From Pyrus communis (lineage: Eukaryota > Streptophyta > Magnoliopsida > Rosales > Rosaceae): 64,000 nucleotides of DNA. The translations under genes and the position numbers were made by a program. How positions within the stretch are numbered: the first letter of the stretch is position 1; each line of letters starts with the position of its first letter. Shown here piece by piece: positions 31,246 through 44,400 of the stretch. The notes beneath the pieces are model-generated. The model made no database searches, was not told the origin of the DNA, and was given only the letters and a program-made list of their open reading frames with translations. The stretch covers positions 11,431,501 through 11,495,500 of the forward strand of contig NC_084808.1 of NCBI RefSeq assembly GCF_963583255.1, read 5' to 3'.

Positions 31246-33087
31246 TGTCCTGTCAAATCTGTAGCAGGATAAATATGGGTAATGATTCTCATATTTTCTT
31301 TAGCTCTATATATTGTAGGACTCAGTCGTGTTTCATCTCTGTTAGTTTGTATTATATATGTATGTATATCTGCATAGACGTTTGGCTATCAGACTTTACA
31401 ATTGGAGATCGTCTTACCTACACAAAAGTGATAGGACTGAACCTATACATAATTATCACATGCTAAATATGATCTCTTACCTTTATTAGAGGTTGTTATA
31501 TAAAAAAGGGCTTGAGCATATTAATTCGAACATATATCTTTCTTATTGGTTTGAGAGAAACTATATATGTATATGCTGGCATTCATGCATATAACTTTGC
31601 ACAAGCCTGAGTAAACCAAGCTAGCTTTCTCGGCATGGAACTATCTGCATATGTTCATAGGTACAGTTTCAACTGTATCAAGTAAAGCATGTGTGTGGAG
31701 TTGATCAACATATATTAACCTGTGAATTAGTATTGCGGAATTGCTAAACTTAAATATGTTAATTAGGATTAGAGTTCATGTCATGCATTTGGTAATTTGC
31801 TTATATATGTGGTTTGATATACTTATTCATTAATCATATGAAAGACTTTATTTAATTATTGTCTAAAGTTATGTTCCCAGCTTATACACCAAGAAGACAG
31901 CATACATATTTATATTTGTATTTCACAAGTCCCTTGTTCTGCAAGTTGTACTCATTCAAACGTTCTGTTATGACCATGTTATTATTTTAGATCAACCAAA
32001 AGGGCATTTGAAATGGGTGTTGTTAAGTTAGTAATCTCAAGTGCTTTGACTGGGATTAAAGTTCTTGTCTTGCATATAGTGATTTTCTTATACTTGTGAA
32101 TAGGAGCTTATCACAGTTGTGGTTTCTTGTGTTATTATCTCGGAGCAATGCTTTGGAATCCAAGTAGGGGGAATACGGCAGACCTTTACTGAGATTGGCT
32201 GTATTAAATTTCATGAAGCATTATATTATTATTGTCAATCTTCTTGGTTGATTAATGTGATCTGGCATGCTAATTGGATAAATATTGCCCTTGCGTGTTT
32301 ACTTGTTATTGGTATGGAATTATTGATGAAATGCTATTGGTTAAGAATATATTGTGGTATATGTGAATCATTCATAATTGGTCGTGTGGTTGGAGTTTCG
32401 GTGTTGAGGAAGGAATTCTGGAAAAGATGGTAGTTGGAAATGATCTTTTGTGTGGTTGAGCCAAACTCTTAGCAGGTACCAGGTCTTAGGTGAGCCCACA
32501 GTGCACAGATTCTTTATGGGTAATTCAGGATTGGCGAAGAAGAGTTTAGGCCAAATGACTAACAAAAGGGGAAATTGGGATGATTGAGTTATAGGGGGGT
32601 TAATTTATATATTAAAACATTCGAACCACCACTGCAGAGGCGTGCAAGTCCGCATGTTTTATTATATGAATTAACGGGTAGAGATGAAGAGTATTGCATT
32701 GCACTCATGCATTGTTACTGATAATGATTTGGTACTTGATTACATGATTTTATGACACTTAATTTAGTATTGTCAATTACTGTGATAAGGTTATGTCCCT
32801 ATTGAGTGACATTGGTTGTTGCTCACCCCTACCTATTATTTTATAGATGAGCTATTTGGCAAGACAAGTGTTATTTAGCAAGACAAGTGTTAGAAGAGCT
32901 AAGGTTGTGATTGAGGAGAAGTTTAAGGATTATAATTTATTATTTTTGTACACCTGTAAGATTTTGGAGTTATTTTAATAAGAGGAGTTCATTTTTCAAC
33001 CCGTGTCAATTTCCTTTTATTTATTTTTACTTTTACTTGCATTCCGGGAGCAGGGTTTATATTTCCGCTGACCCCAGGTCTGGGGCG
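31246..33087 (+). mobile_element. Solo-LTR-like block, probably gypsy
   Basis: The right end is sharp: GGGGCGCTACA followed by resumption of copia RT sequence at 33088. The end resembles the gypsy LTR ends at 36037 and 39725 (GGGGTGTGACA and GGGGCGCGACA), suggesting plus orientation. The left end near 31246 is uncertain and no target duplication was found. No coding sequence is visible. Confidence 0.45.
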
Positions 33088-33820
33088 CTACACCTTCATC
33101 TCAAATTCTATCTTTGGGTATGAGACAATTTTCTCGAGTTCTTCTAAATTCTTAGTGGGATTCATGTCATGAACATAAACTGCAACTCTAGCAATTCGAA
33201 ATACTTCATGGTTAACACGTAAGGGCATAATTTATTCATATCCCAGACTGATCAAATAATCACTTAAACGGGTATACCAAATTCATTCAAATTGTTTCAG
33301 TCCGTAAGTAAACGCCTAATTTGAATTAAGAGGGTGTTTTGTGGTGTATAACTATTTGAACTAGTTCATGTAATTCTTCGGGATCTTCCATGTAAATCTC
33401 CATAGTAACCTCCCCATGGAGAAAGCGCTAACCACATTCATAATGCTACAATCATTCACAAGGTGTTTGAGAAAAACCTTGTGCCATAAGGCATGCGTCA
33501 CATTATTTTATTCATCTCATTATGCTCTTTTCGCACTTGTAATAAGACATGATTACATTTGGAAGTGTAGGAATGACATGTCCAAGCACTCTTTGGTACA
33601 GAATCTAATTCAACCTGGATTGTAATTGGAGTAGGCCAATCAGTTCTACTTTGTCACTAATTGATGGAACGAGGTTCAATATTATCACTTTTCATTTATG
33701 TCGGTATCTACCATATAATTGAAACATCATCCATGATAATCTCATTCTAACTCCATATCTCACCCAAACTAGTATACTACAAAACATTGATAGATTACAT
33801 TCAAATAAGCAACTTACTCT
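33088..33820 (-). pseudogene. Copia linker and N-terminal RT remnant
   Basis: The minus strand keeps pieces resembling the copia pre-RT and RT region: 'SLGEIWS*NEI' and 'NIEPRSIN' near 33680-33800, 'AQGFSQT' near 33480, 'IYMEDPEEL' at 33395, and 'FMF(M)T' where the YVDD box should be, near 33180. The YVDD itself is gone. It ends at the block 31246-33087, which cuts it after 'EFEMK'. Confidence 0.5.
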
Positions 33821-35158
33821 CTTTTGCTATTGTGCTGCGGTGGTGTCGGTGGTGAAGTCGAGTGAAATAGCGGCGGTGAGGCTGACGATGATGGGTGGAG
33901 AGCCTAGTTCTCTTCCCTTTTAGGTTGAATCTAATACATTTGATGTCTGTGTAGGTAGACGTGTTTATGGTCTTGCTACTGAAGCTGATAAAAGCTTGGC
34001 CGGGCTAGTTTTGGACCTAAAGATAAGCTTCAACGATAAGTTTTTGCAATCCAATCGGCAGGCTGGGTCCATCTCTATGACTGAGCTTGGTGACGATGTA
34101 GGTTAACTGATGTGGATTGCACTGTCTCTCGTGGTGAAAAGGCGCCTAAGTTCATGTTCTCAGATAATGCGATGGAAAAGCTATGTCACCCTTGGAGTAA
34201 TGCGCTAATCATCAAGCTAGTGGGAAAGTCACATACCTATAATTTCCTATTGAATGGGCTAAGGCAAAAGTGGCAATTGAAAGGAGGTATGCAACTTATA
34301 GATTTGGATCATGATTTCTATATTGCTAAATTTGATTTGGAAGAGGATAGGGAGTTTGTACTTACTGGTGGCCCATGGATAATTGCTCAACAATATTTGA
34401 CAATACATAAATGGAGGGCAGGTTTTCTCCCTGCTACTGAAGCAATTACTCATATAGTAGTGTGGATTAGGATCTCTAGTATCCAAATGGAGTACTCTAA
34501 TGTCTGGGTTATGAAGAGGATTGGTAATATTTTGGGGAAACTTTTGAAGATCGATATCAACACTAATTCTCAATCTAGAGGAAAGTTTTCCCGAATTTAT
34601 GTTGAAATTGATTCGACCAAACCTTTTGAAGCCTTCATCCAAATCAATAATGTATGGTATAATTTGGAATATAAGGGCATGTCTGAAGTATGTTTTAAAT
34701 GTGGTCGATATGGGCACAAAAGAGAGACCTGTGATTTGAATGTTAAGCATGTGGGTGAGGAAATTGATAAGGTGGGGAATGATGCATGTAATAACCTGAA
34801 CTTGGATGATGATAAGGTGCAAATTGCAGATACATGAAACGATGGTTCTATCCTGGGCTCTTGGATGCAAGTGAAAGCTAGGGGTAAGACTAGGAAAACA
34901 GATAACGTAAGACGTAACAATGAAGTCAGAAATGGGAAGGGATCCGAATTTAATGTCCTTAATATGGCTGATGAGATGTTAAATGAGAAAGATGATAATA
35001 ATCGGTGCATAGATAGACACACTTTTGATACCAGTAAATGTTATCCGAAGAAGAAAGATCGGCCCTCTAAGAAGAATAAAAGTGACAGTGTAAGGGACAC
35101 TCTCGTCGATATATCGAACAAAACCACAACAAGCAACACCTCCAGTGCAGATGCTAAT

Positions 35159-36037
35159 TGTGACATCCCATCCCCAAAATTAGTATTTTATTTTATTCTT
35201 GACGTATTTCAGAGATTTAATTGAAACTAGTTCATTAATTCTTCAAATTTGAGAAAATCCAAGTGAGGGGTACCTTAGTCATTTCAAATTTTCTCGACCT
35301 TTTTGGTCAACTCTTGAGTGGTTAGGCAGAGTTCGATGCCACGAGCGCGTAGACGTAAATGGATCTTAATTCCGAGTCAGAACGAAGAAGTTAGAGTCGT
35401 TTAAAGTTGGTGGCATTTTGGTAATTTTACCAAAATGCTATAATTGGAGTGGAACCTCCAGAAAAGGGAGAGGTTCTCTGAAAAATGGGAAAGGGCTACT
35501 GCTCACCCGTTTTAGGGGCTAATTGGACCCGATAACCCACAAACTTGACATGCTTATATCTCCTTCATTCGAGTTCCGTTTTGAGTGATCTTGGTGTCCA
35601 TGGAAAGCTCTTGACGAGCCCTACATCTCTGTAGTGTTAGATTTTCCATTTTCTTTTCCATCTTTGCAGTTCGAAGCCACAAAGCCCACGACTTTTCCGG
35701 CGGTTTTATCACTTTTCTGATGATTCCGGCAACCATTTCCTTCAAGTGAGGTATGAAACTTCATCTACTCTTCATAATCTTCAAGTTGGTATGCTTAGTT
35801 TGTGCTTTTGTATTCATTTTAGAGTTGTGTGTTTAGAACCCTATAAATCCGGTATTCTCCGGTGAGTTTGGACAGTTTCCGGTTAGAATTTATCATCCAT
35901 AAAGTCTACGAATAATTATTGCATAGTTGGATCTTAAGTTATGTTTTGCCTTTTTCCGAAGGCGGGGTATGTTAGAGATAGGTATTTGGTGACATCACCT
36001 GTCGATCCTGGACGTATGTCAAGATCGGGGTGTGACA
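35159..36037 (+). repeat. 5' LTR of the gypsy element, internally deleted
   Basis: Matches the outer parts of the 3' LTR. The junction of the 2.2-kb loss is near 35898, where GAATTTATCATC runs into ATAAAGTCTACGAA; in the 3' LTR these lie at about 37375 and 39587. Confidence 0.85.
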
Positions 36038-36044
36038 AGTTTTG

Positions 36045-36056
36045 TGGTATCAGAGC
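36045..36056 (+). other. Primer binding site (tRNA-Met) of the gypsy element
   Basis: TGGTATCAGAGC, seven bases after the 5' LTR, a perfect match to the complement of the initiator tRNA-Met end. Confidence 0.85.
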
Positions 36057-36638
36057 ATTGGTCGCCGGACCTTTGAATTTTCAACGGACACTAATGCTTG
36101 CCTTGTAGTATCAATGGTGTCAAATTTAGAGTTTCCTTAGATTTGTGAACCTTGGAGTGAGAGACTACTACATCTAGCATATAAGGTATGAATTGGGTAG
36201 TTAAGTTGACCGTTTGTTCAAATCATTTACATTGGTTGTGGTGATTCAATTCGTATCAGTTTCGTTGTCTTCTTATTCCAAGTGTCATGTCCGAGAATGT
36301 TGTGTTCTTTTGAATCTGGTGGCTAGAGTTTCCTTAGTGAGTTAGTCGTTGAGGTAGAAGTTTAGTTTCGTGGCGAAGTGGTTGTTTTGAAATCCCCGTG
36401 TTGGATTGGATTGACAAAGCGTTGGTGGGGGGATACTTCTTGGATTTGTACTTTTTTTGGATTCTTGAAGTATCGAAAGTGAAGTTGGTTAAGTTCTTAG
36501 TGTCGAAGAGAATGGTGAGATCCTTATCCGATGTTGATGACGTGGTTGTCAATATCGAGTTCGAATTGTGGTGTAGTTGTTCCTTGTAGTTTAACTTATG
36601 GAAATTTCGAGGACGAAATTTCTATAAGGTGGGGAAAA

Positions 36639-39600
36639 TGTGACATCCCGTCCCCAAAATTAGTATTTTATTTTATTCTTGACGTATTTCGGAGATTTAA
36701 TTGAAATTAGTTTGTTAATTCTCCAAATTTGAGAAAATCAAAGTGAGGGGTACCTTAGTCATTTCTAATTTTCTCAAACTTTTCAGTCAACTCTTGAGTT
36801 GGTTAGGTAGAGTTCGATTCCATGAGCGCGTAGGCGTAAACGGATCTTAATTCCGAGTTAGAACGGAGAAGTTAGAGTCGTTTGAAGTTGGTGGCATTTT
36901 GGTAATTTTACCAAAATGCTATAATTGGAGTGAAACCTCCAGAAAAGGGAGAGGTTTTCTGAAAAATGGGAAAGGGCTGCTGCTCACCCGTTTTAGGGGC
37001 TAATTGGACCCGTTAACCCACAAATTGACCCGCTTGTATCTCCTTCATCCAAGCTCCGTTTTGGGTGATCTTGGTGTCCATGGAAAGCTCTTGACGAGGC
37101 CTACATCTTTGTAGTGTTAGATTTCCCTTTTTCTTTTCCATCTTTGTAGTTTGAAGCCACAAAGCCCACGACTTTTCTGGCGGTTTTATCATTTTTCCGG
37201 TGATTCCGGCAACCATTTCCTTCAAGTGAGGTATTAACTTCATCTACTCTTCATAATTTTTGAGTTGGTATGCTTAGTTTGTGCTTTCGTATTCATTTTA
37301 GAGTTGGGTGTTTAGAACCCTAGAAATCCGGTATTCTTCGGTGAATTTGGACGGTTTTCGGTTAGAATTTATCATCGGCGTAGTTGTGAAAAGCGTTTCC
37401 CTTGTTGAGCTCTAGCTACCACATAATTTTGAGCTCATCTAGTTAATGTTGAAAATTCGGGGTTTCTAAACCCTCCACCTTGCCTACCACCACATGTGGC
37501 GGTGCGTGGGACCGTCCATGATTGTTGTCTATGTACCAAATACCTTTTAGTGACCCTATGAACCTATGTCTAGCTCAGTTTCCCGAAATTCAATTGTTTG
37601 ATGCGGTGATCAAAATTGACCACCATTTGTTTGTGTGATTGACGACAATCCGATCGTTGGATTGTCGTACAATTTTGTGAGCACCCTAGTTAACAGTTGT
37701 TAGACCTTTGAGAACTTATGGATCAGAAATCCGATGTGTGGAACTTCCGGATTGAATAACCTTAGATTGTTGACCTTGATGGACTTACCTTATCGACAGT
37801 TGACGTTCTAGTCAATAGGCTCTACTCTAGAGTGTCGTTTATCTCTAGTTTGTTGTTGAGGCTTGATGGAGCTTAGTTGGCTCATCATGATGACGTGTTG
37901 TTCCCAGTTGACGTGTGTCTCGTTATATGTATTTATGGCACCATATTGAGTTATTTTTATTTATGGCCATCAATCTATTTTTATTAAGTATGATTTGACT
38001 TGTGCATTGGAAATATGGTTTGTATTGTATGATTGGATTGTTGTGATGAAATGTGAGGGCTAGTTGTGGACCGTTAACCCATTGGCATGGGGTTTGTTGC
38101 TTCAAAACATGTTTCACCCCTTGTGTCATTATTTCATTTTTTGTTTTGGTAAGTCTTTGCAACTTGAGTAACCTAACTTGGTCCATGTCATGTTTCATTG
38201 ATTGGTGTTATACATTCTACTCTGCGATTCCATTGAGTGATGATTCGGAATTGTATCCTGGTGTGGATTTCGTTGAGTGGTGGTCCAGAATCCCTTCTAC
38301 TCCCCGATTCCGTTGAGTGATGGTCCAGAATTGTATCCTGGTTTGGATTCCGTTGAGTGATGGTCCAGAATCCCTTCTACTCCGTAATTCCATTGAGTGA
38401 TGGTTCGGAATTGTATCCTAGTTTGGATTCCGTTGAGTGATGGTCCGGAATCCCCTTTGGTGTCTTGGTTTCGTTGGGTGGTCAGAAAGCCCCTTTTTCT
38501 AGAGATGTAGTCTTCGGCCGAATTGCATTCCTCTAGCCCTAGTTTTTAATGTATATATGAACGATGGTTTTTAGGAATCTTGTTTAAATTGGAAAAATCG
38601 TTGGATGTCTGAGTGACTTTTACCGAGTTTTCAGCGACTTGATTATGATTCCATAAAGTATGATTCTATACTTGATATTTATAGATTGTGATTGTTGGTT
38701 TGTTTTTATTGAATATCACATACTTATATTATTGTCACTCACCTGAGCCTCGTAGCTTATATGAGTGCCTAATTTGCCAGTGTACCATTCCTATAATGTA
38801 GGCATTGATTTTACATGTGACAGGTCTGGGTAGATTACAAGAAACCACTTGATATTTTGGTTTCGTTGAGTGGTCTGGAACCCGATGTTGTTGGATTCCG
38901 TTGAGTGGTCCAGAATCCTTGCTCTTGTTCATTTCCGTAAGGTTATCTTAGAATCCTAAATTTGAGTGGATGGGAATTACCCACAATAGATATTGTGAAT
39001 GTAAATTAGAATTACCATGTTTATTACTCATAATCCAAGTGGGGAATTATATAGAGTTCCTTGGTTATATTCGTGAAATGTTTTGTTATCGCATTGTTTG
39101 ATTAACGTAATTAAATGCTAAGATTGTGTATCTTTGATTCATGAATTGATTAATTGACGAGATTGTGGAATGACTTTGGATATGAGTGTTGTTATTATGA
39201 TTATTTTAGTTGATTAATGTTTCTAGAGAATAATATTGTGCATTGTTAATTGTTTAATATGTTACACGCTATGAATTGTGATTTTATGTGGGAAACGTGA
39301 TGATTTATGTGATGGATGAAGTGGAAATGTTATTCGTCATGTGGGATTATTATCTTGGATATCATTGTTATTATTATGATTAGACTTGTTGATAAATATG
39401 GCGAGAGAATATGATTGTGCTTCGTCATTTGTTCTTTGAAATATTGCATGAAATGCATTATGGTATTTTGTTGGGAGATAACGACTTATGTGATGAATGT
39501 TCGAGTGTAGTGAAGTAATGAACTACGAATTGCTTGATCCCTATTTAGGGTACATAGGCAGTCTAATGAGGATGTTAGATGCAGCTATAAAGTCTACGAA

Positions 39601-39725
39601 GAATTATTGCGTAGTTGGATCTTAAGTTATGTTTTGCCTTTTTCCGGAGGCGGGGTATGTTAGAGACAAGTATTTGGTGACGTCACGTGTTGATCCTGGA
39701 CGTATGTCAGGATCGGGGCGCGACA
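36639..39725 (+). repeat. 3' LTR of the gypsy element, full length
   Basis: 3087 bp, long for an LTR but in the range of Tekay/Del chromoviruses. It contains an array of hairpin-forming units (38225-38460, more at 38860-38920). It has no coding capacity. Confidence 0.85.
38225..38460 (+). repeat. Hairpin-unit array within the gypsy LTR
   Basis: At least six variants of GATTCCGTTGAGTGATGG followed by TCCAGAATC or TCGGAATT. GATTC/GAATC (or CCG/CGG) pair across a loop of about 15 nt. Units alternate with CCCTTCTACTCC and TTGTATCCTGG spacers, with a higher-order period of about 105 bp. Two or three further copies lie at 38860-38920. Confidence 0.75.
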
Positions 39726-41031
39726 CTAATCCTCTTACTCAACCTGCTCATGATAAGTTGCGAGATCAAGGAAAAGTTTGTTGAGGAGGCCAGGCCCCTA
39801 CTCTGATATTAATGATGATAAGCAACCTCTCACATTCAATTTTGCTGCTCTTAAACCGATGTTTATTATGGCCCAAATATGGCAAAGGGAACTTGTATTT
39901 TTGGCCACCAACCTCACAACATTGGTGTCAAAACTTCTAATGCAGGTCTACCCTCTTTGGACTCTGGGGAAGACATGGAGATTACCAATACACCAATTCA
40001 AAATTCAAACTCGCAGGTAGCTGGTCCTAGTGATGTTTGTGGCTCATCCAATTATGAGGAGATAAATGCTTCCCTTGTGGAGGAAATGCCAATGCCTTAC
40101 TAGGCAATTTTATTACTATCTTGTTTTTGTTATGTTGATGATGAATTTTGTAGTATGGAACTCTAGAGGTGCTGGTTGCACCAAATTTCAAGATAATGTT
40201 GTTGAATTGATTCGGAGGCACCAAATGGAAATTCTTGTTATATGTGAGCCTCGTATAAGTGGAATGTGAGCTCTGTCTATTGTTAAGTCTCTTGGCTTTC
40301 CTTATTTTTTGAGATTGTGGATGTTGTCAAGTTTTCCAATGGTTTATGGATGCTCTGGAAGGATGCTAAAATTAGGGTGAAGGTGATAGGCATTACTTAT
40401 CAATCTATTTTTGTTTATGTGGACGATGGAAGTCAAAAGCCATGGCTCTTTATTGTTGTTTATGCTAGCCCCTGTTTCATTAGGAGGGCAAAGTTATGGG
40501 AGTACCTAAATTTTGTTGCTGATTGTCACCAATTGCCTTAGGTGCTGGCCGGGGGCTTTAATGATATGCTCTATGTCAACGATAAATTAGGAGGAACATC
40601 TTTATCTAGACTGAAAAGGTTCAAAGACTAGATTGAAAAGAATTTTATGCTTGATATGGGATTTATTGGTCCAAAGTTTACTTGGACTAATAATTGAGCG
40701 TTCTGATAGAAGGGTTTGTAATATGGTTTGGAGGAGTCTTTTCCTGAAGGCTTATGTTCACCATCCCCCTAATACTAAGTCGGACGACTATCCCCTCAAA
40801 ATTTGCTTTAAGTCTAATCATTCCCTAACTCCTAGTGAAGGCCATTTTGCTTTGAGGCTATATGTCTTAGGCATGACAATTTTGATGAGTTTGTGGAGAA
40901 AAACTGGGGGAACACCAAGGATCTGCCATGACTAAATCTTGTGCACTTGTGGAGCCACTGAGGAGGTGGAATATTGAAATCTTTGGCCATCTAAAGAAAA
41001 AGGAAAATAGGCTTATTGCTATAGTTGCTGG

Positions 41032-41426
41032 TGTAGAAAAAGGTATGTAGGCTAAAAATATATTTGCTATTGATACGTGAATGTGGAAAAATGGAAGAGA
41101 ATGCAAATGGAAGAGAATGCTTATGGAAGAGAATGCAAATGGAAGAGAATGCTTATTTTTTCATTATGTTTCTCTACAAGATTACAAGGATATATATACA
41201 TGATACAAATGTGTAGGTAGGACAAGGTAGCCGTCCTAGTGTGTAGGTAGGACAAGGTAGGACGGCTGTAGGACGGCTTGACGGCTGTAGGACGGCTAGT
41301 GTGTAGGTAGGACAAGGTAGGACGGCTGTAGGACGGCTTGACGGCTGTAGGACGACTTATTCTTCCAATAATAATATTATATACAATTACACAAGGACTC
41401 CAACCATATTCCTTATTTGTCTAACA
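41032..41426 (-). repeat. 3' LTR of copia copy 2
   Basis: 395 bp. It has a 32-bp tandem duplication (two rounds of GGAAGAGAATGCAAATGGAA near 41092-41150) absent from the 5' LTR; otherwise it is almost identical. Confidence 0.93.
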
Positions 41427-41433
41427 CTCCCCC

Positions 41434-44400
41434 TCAAGTTGGAGAGTGGATGTCAAGAACTCCCAACTTGCGTAACATACCCGAAAACTTTTCTTTCCCA
41501 AGAGGTTTGGTAAACAAGTCTGCCAACTGTTGTGCCGTACCCACATGCTTGGTCTCTATTGTGCCATCTACAATCTTATCTCGTATAAAGTGACAATCCA
41601 TCTCAATGTGACGAGTTCGTTCATGAAAAACAGGATTGGCAGCTATATGTAACGCTGCTTGATTATCACAAAATAAAATGGAAGGACCATCCAAAGGAAT
41701 GTTCAAATCCTTCAACAAAAAACGAAGCCAAACTATCTCGCAACAAGCACCTGCCATGGCCCTATATTCCGCCTCTGCTGAAGAGAGCGAAACGGTTTTC
41801 TGTCGTTTCGTCCGCCAAGAAATCAAAGAACCGCCCAAGAATACACAATACCCAGTAGTCGAACGGCGAGTGATAGGGCAACCTGCCCAATCAGAATCAC
41901 AAAACGCAGTTAATTTGGTCTGGTTGTCAGAACGAAATAATAAACCTTGACCTGGAGTAGCCTTCAAATAACGAACAATACGAAGCGCAGCATCCATATG
42001 AGATATCCTTGGCTCGTGCATAAAACGGCTTAGAACATGCACAGAATAGGTGATATCCGGCCGAGTGATAGTGAGATATATTAACCGACCTACTAATCGT
42101 CGATACTTTTCAGGATCCTTGAGAAGTTCTCCTTTATCAGATAATTTTGTGTCATCCATAGGAAAAGCAATGGGTCGTGCTCCCAAAAAACCATAGTCCT
42201 TGAGAATCTCTAATGCATACTTGCGTTGAGAAATATAAATCCCTTGTTTGGAACGAGAAACCTCAATACCCAAAAAATATTTTAAATCACCAAGGTCTTT
42301 TATCCGAAAATGATCACGGAGAAAAGACTTCAGAGAATTAATGGCACTAGCATCATTGCCTGTAATCACAATATCATCCACATAAATGAGCAAAGCTGTG
42401 AAAGAAATACCAGACTTTTTAGTGAACAATGAATAGTCAGCTTTGGATTGTTGAAAACCGGCAGAAATGATGGCACTAGTGAATTTGGCAAACCATTGGC
42501 GAGAAGCCTGCTTAAGACCATAAAGTGACTTGTGAAGGCGACACACAAGATTCTCCCCCTGTCGCCGAAGACCAGGAGGAGGAGACATATAGATTTCTTC
42601 ATGTAAGTCACCATGTAAGAAAGCATTATTAACATCAAGCTGATGAAGAGACCAAGACTGACTAGCAGCAAGAGCAAGAAGACAACGCACCGTAATCATC
42701 TTAGCAGTAGGAGAAAAAGTGTCATGATAATCAATACCTTCAGCCTGAGTGAAGCCTTTAGCAACCAAACGAGCTTTGTAGCGGTCAATAGAGCCGTCGG
42801 AATTGTGCTTGAGTTTGTACACCCACTTACAACCAATGGGAATTTTGCCAGGGGGCAAGGAAGTTAAAGTCCAAGTACCATTAGCATGTAAAGCTTGAAG
42901 CTCCTCAGTCATAGCACGTTGCCAATTGGGGTCAGTGGCAGCCTCGGCAAAGGAGGAATGCTCCACAGTCCGACTGACAGAGTTAATGTAAGAAAAATGC
43001 CTGGGAGAGTAACGGTGATAAGAGAGAAAATTACAAAGTGGATATCGCGTACCTTGTGTAGAACCGGGTTGCGAAGTCGAAGATGGGTGGGATGGCAGAA
43101 TCACCTGCGAGCAAACGTAGTCTTTTAAATAGGATGGAGGTTTATGGGCACGGGAAGAGGTGCGGGGAAGGGGAGGATTGGTAGGTAGTGGGGGGGTAGG
43201 GATGTCCGTGGGTAAAAGGGTGAAAGGTAAGGAAGTAGCGGAGGGGGAAGGAGGGGATGCCGAGAGGGCAGGGGCATGGGGAGGAACGGGTAATGGGGCA
43301 GCAAGGGAATCTGTGGGAGGCATGGAAGGGGAGGAAGGTGGAGGAGGGTGAGGCGTCGGGGCAGGAAGGGGTGGGTTATATGTAAAGTCCAGAGGGGGTG
43401 GGATGGGTAGGGTAGGCGAAGAGGATGGGATAGGAGGGTGAGAAACGGCATAAGGGAAAGTAGTTTCGTGAAAGATGACGTCTCGACTAGTGAAAATGCG
43501 GTGATTGTCGAGATCGTAAAGGGTATAGGCCTTTTGTCCATGAGGATAACCGAGAAAAATGCAACGATGAGCCCGAGGGGAAAATTTGGTGGTGGGAGTG
43601 ACAGAGGTGGCATATGCCAGACAACCAAAGACGCGGAAGTGGTCATAAGATGGGGTTTTCGAAAAGAGAACCTCAAATGGGGATTTATGATGGAGAAGAC
43701 GGGTAGGGAGACGATTGATGAGATAAGTAGCGGTAAGAACACATTCCCCCCAAAACTTGATAGGAAGATGGGATTGAAAACGAAGGGCGCGAGCGGTTTC
43801 AAGAAGATGACGATGTTTTCTTTCAACAACGCCATTTTGTTGGGGGGTATAAACACAAGAAGTTTGTAAAAGCACCCCATGATCAGAGAAAAAACTACGA
43901 AGAGATAAAAATTCACCACCATTGTCAGTACGAATGCATTGGATGGTAGTGCGGAATTGGGTAGTGACATAAGCAAAAAAATCCTTAATTAATTGTTGAG
44001 TGTCGGATTTATGTTTCATGAGGAAGACCCACGTAAAGCGAGAAAAATCATCCACAATGGTTAAGAAATAATGAGCACCAGAAAGAGAAGAAGATTGACG
44101 ATTCGGGCCCCAAATATCACAATGAATTAAAGCAAAAGGGAAAGTGGATGAAATTGAACTCAAAAGAAAAGGTTGACGAGTTTGTTTTGCCAACGGACAA
44201 ACATCACAAATATGACTAGAATCAAAAGTGCAATTAAGAGAGCTAGATGCTAAAGCTTGCAAACGAGTGGAGGAGGGGTGACCAAGACGCCTATGCCAAA
44301 GGGAGGAGGGGATGGTAATGATGTTGCAGAGAGGTTGATGGGTGGGGAGAGAAGAGGTAAGGGCCACAAGGTAATACAGATCGCCACGTCGCTTACCCAC

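Larger units (their letters stand above)
21085..33820 (-). mobile_element. Old Ty1/copia remnant split by three insertions
   Basis: Pieces at 21085-21395, 28587-28752, 30594-31245 and 33088-33820 read in order as the 3' part of one minus-strand copia element: the RT at the right, RNase H next, 3' sequence at the left. The first three pieces align by eye with the related remnant at 6840-7620. For example, GAGAACTACAAGCATTGG is restored across the solo LTR at 28753-30593, matching GAGAAGTATAAGCAATTC near 7308. All pieces carry many stops. Confidence 0.6.
35159..39725 (+). mobile_element. Non-autonomous Ty3/gypsy element with unequal LTRs
   Basis: LTRs at 35159-36037 (879 bp) and 36639-39725 (3087 bp) both start TGTGACATCCC and end in GGGG(T/C)G(T/C)GACA. 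Target duplication CTAAT flanks the element (35154-35158 and 39726-39730). The interior is only 601 bp: a tRNA-Met primer site near the left, and at the right TTTCGAGGACGAAATTTC plus a polypurine run, typical of chromovirus (Tekay/Del) 3' ends. There is no gag or pol. The 5' LTR has lost about 2.2 kb relative to the 3' LTR. Confidence 0.88.
33888..40102 (+). pseudogene. LINE ORF1 (DUF4283 and zinc-knuckle protein), interrupted
   Basis: The main open stretch, 34112-34837 (241 residues), has the DUF4283-type fold cues (KLVGKSHTYNFLLNGL, FDLEEDREFVLTGGPWII) and a CCHC knuckle CFKCGRYGHKRETC (about 194-207), as in plant LINE ORF1 RNA-binding proteins. A TGA at 34835-34837 interrupts the frame, which continues in the same phase from 34865 until the gypsy insertion at 35159. 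It resumes after 39731 and ends with a stop before ORF2 at 40102. An upstream in-frame start region near 33888 is also broken. Confidence 0.7.

Noticed and set aside
34259..35022. Long antisense frames over LINE ORF1
   Set aside because: ORF1 on the plus strand has DUF4283-like and CCHC motifs; the antisense frames have none.
35159..37380. Two similar 750-bp blocks that could be a segmental duplication
   Set aside because: They are the matching outer parts of two LTRs: TG...CA ends, primer site, polypurine tract and CTAAT duplication all fit.
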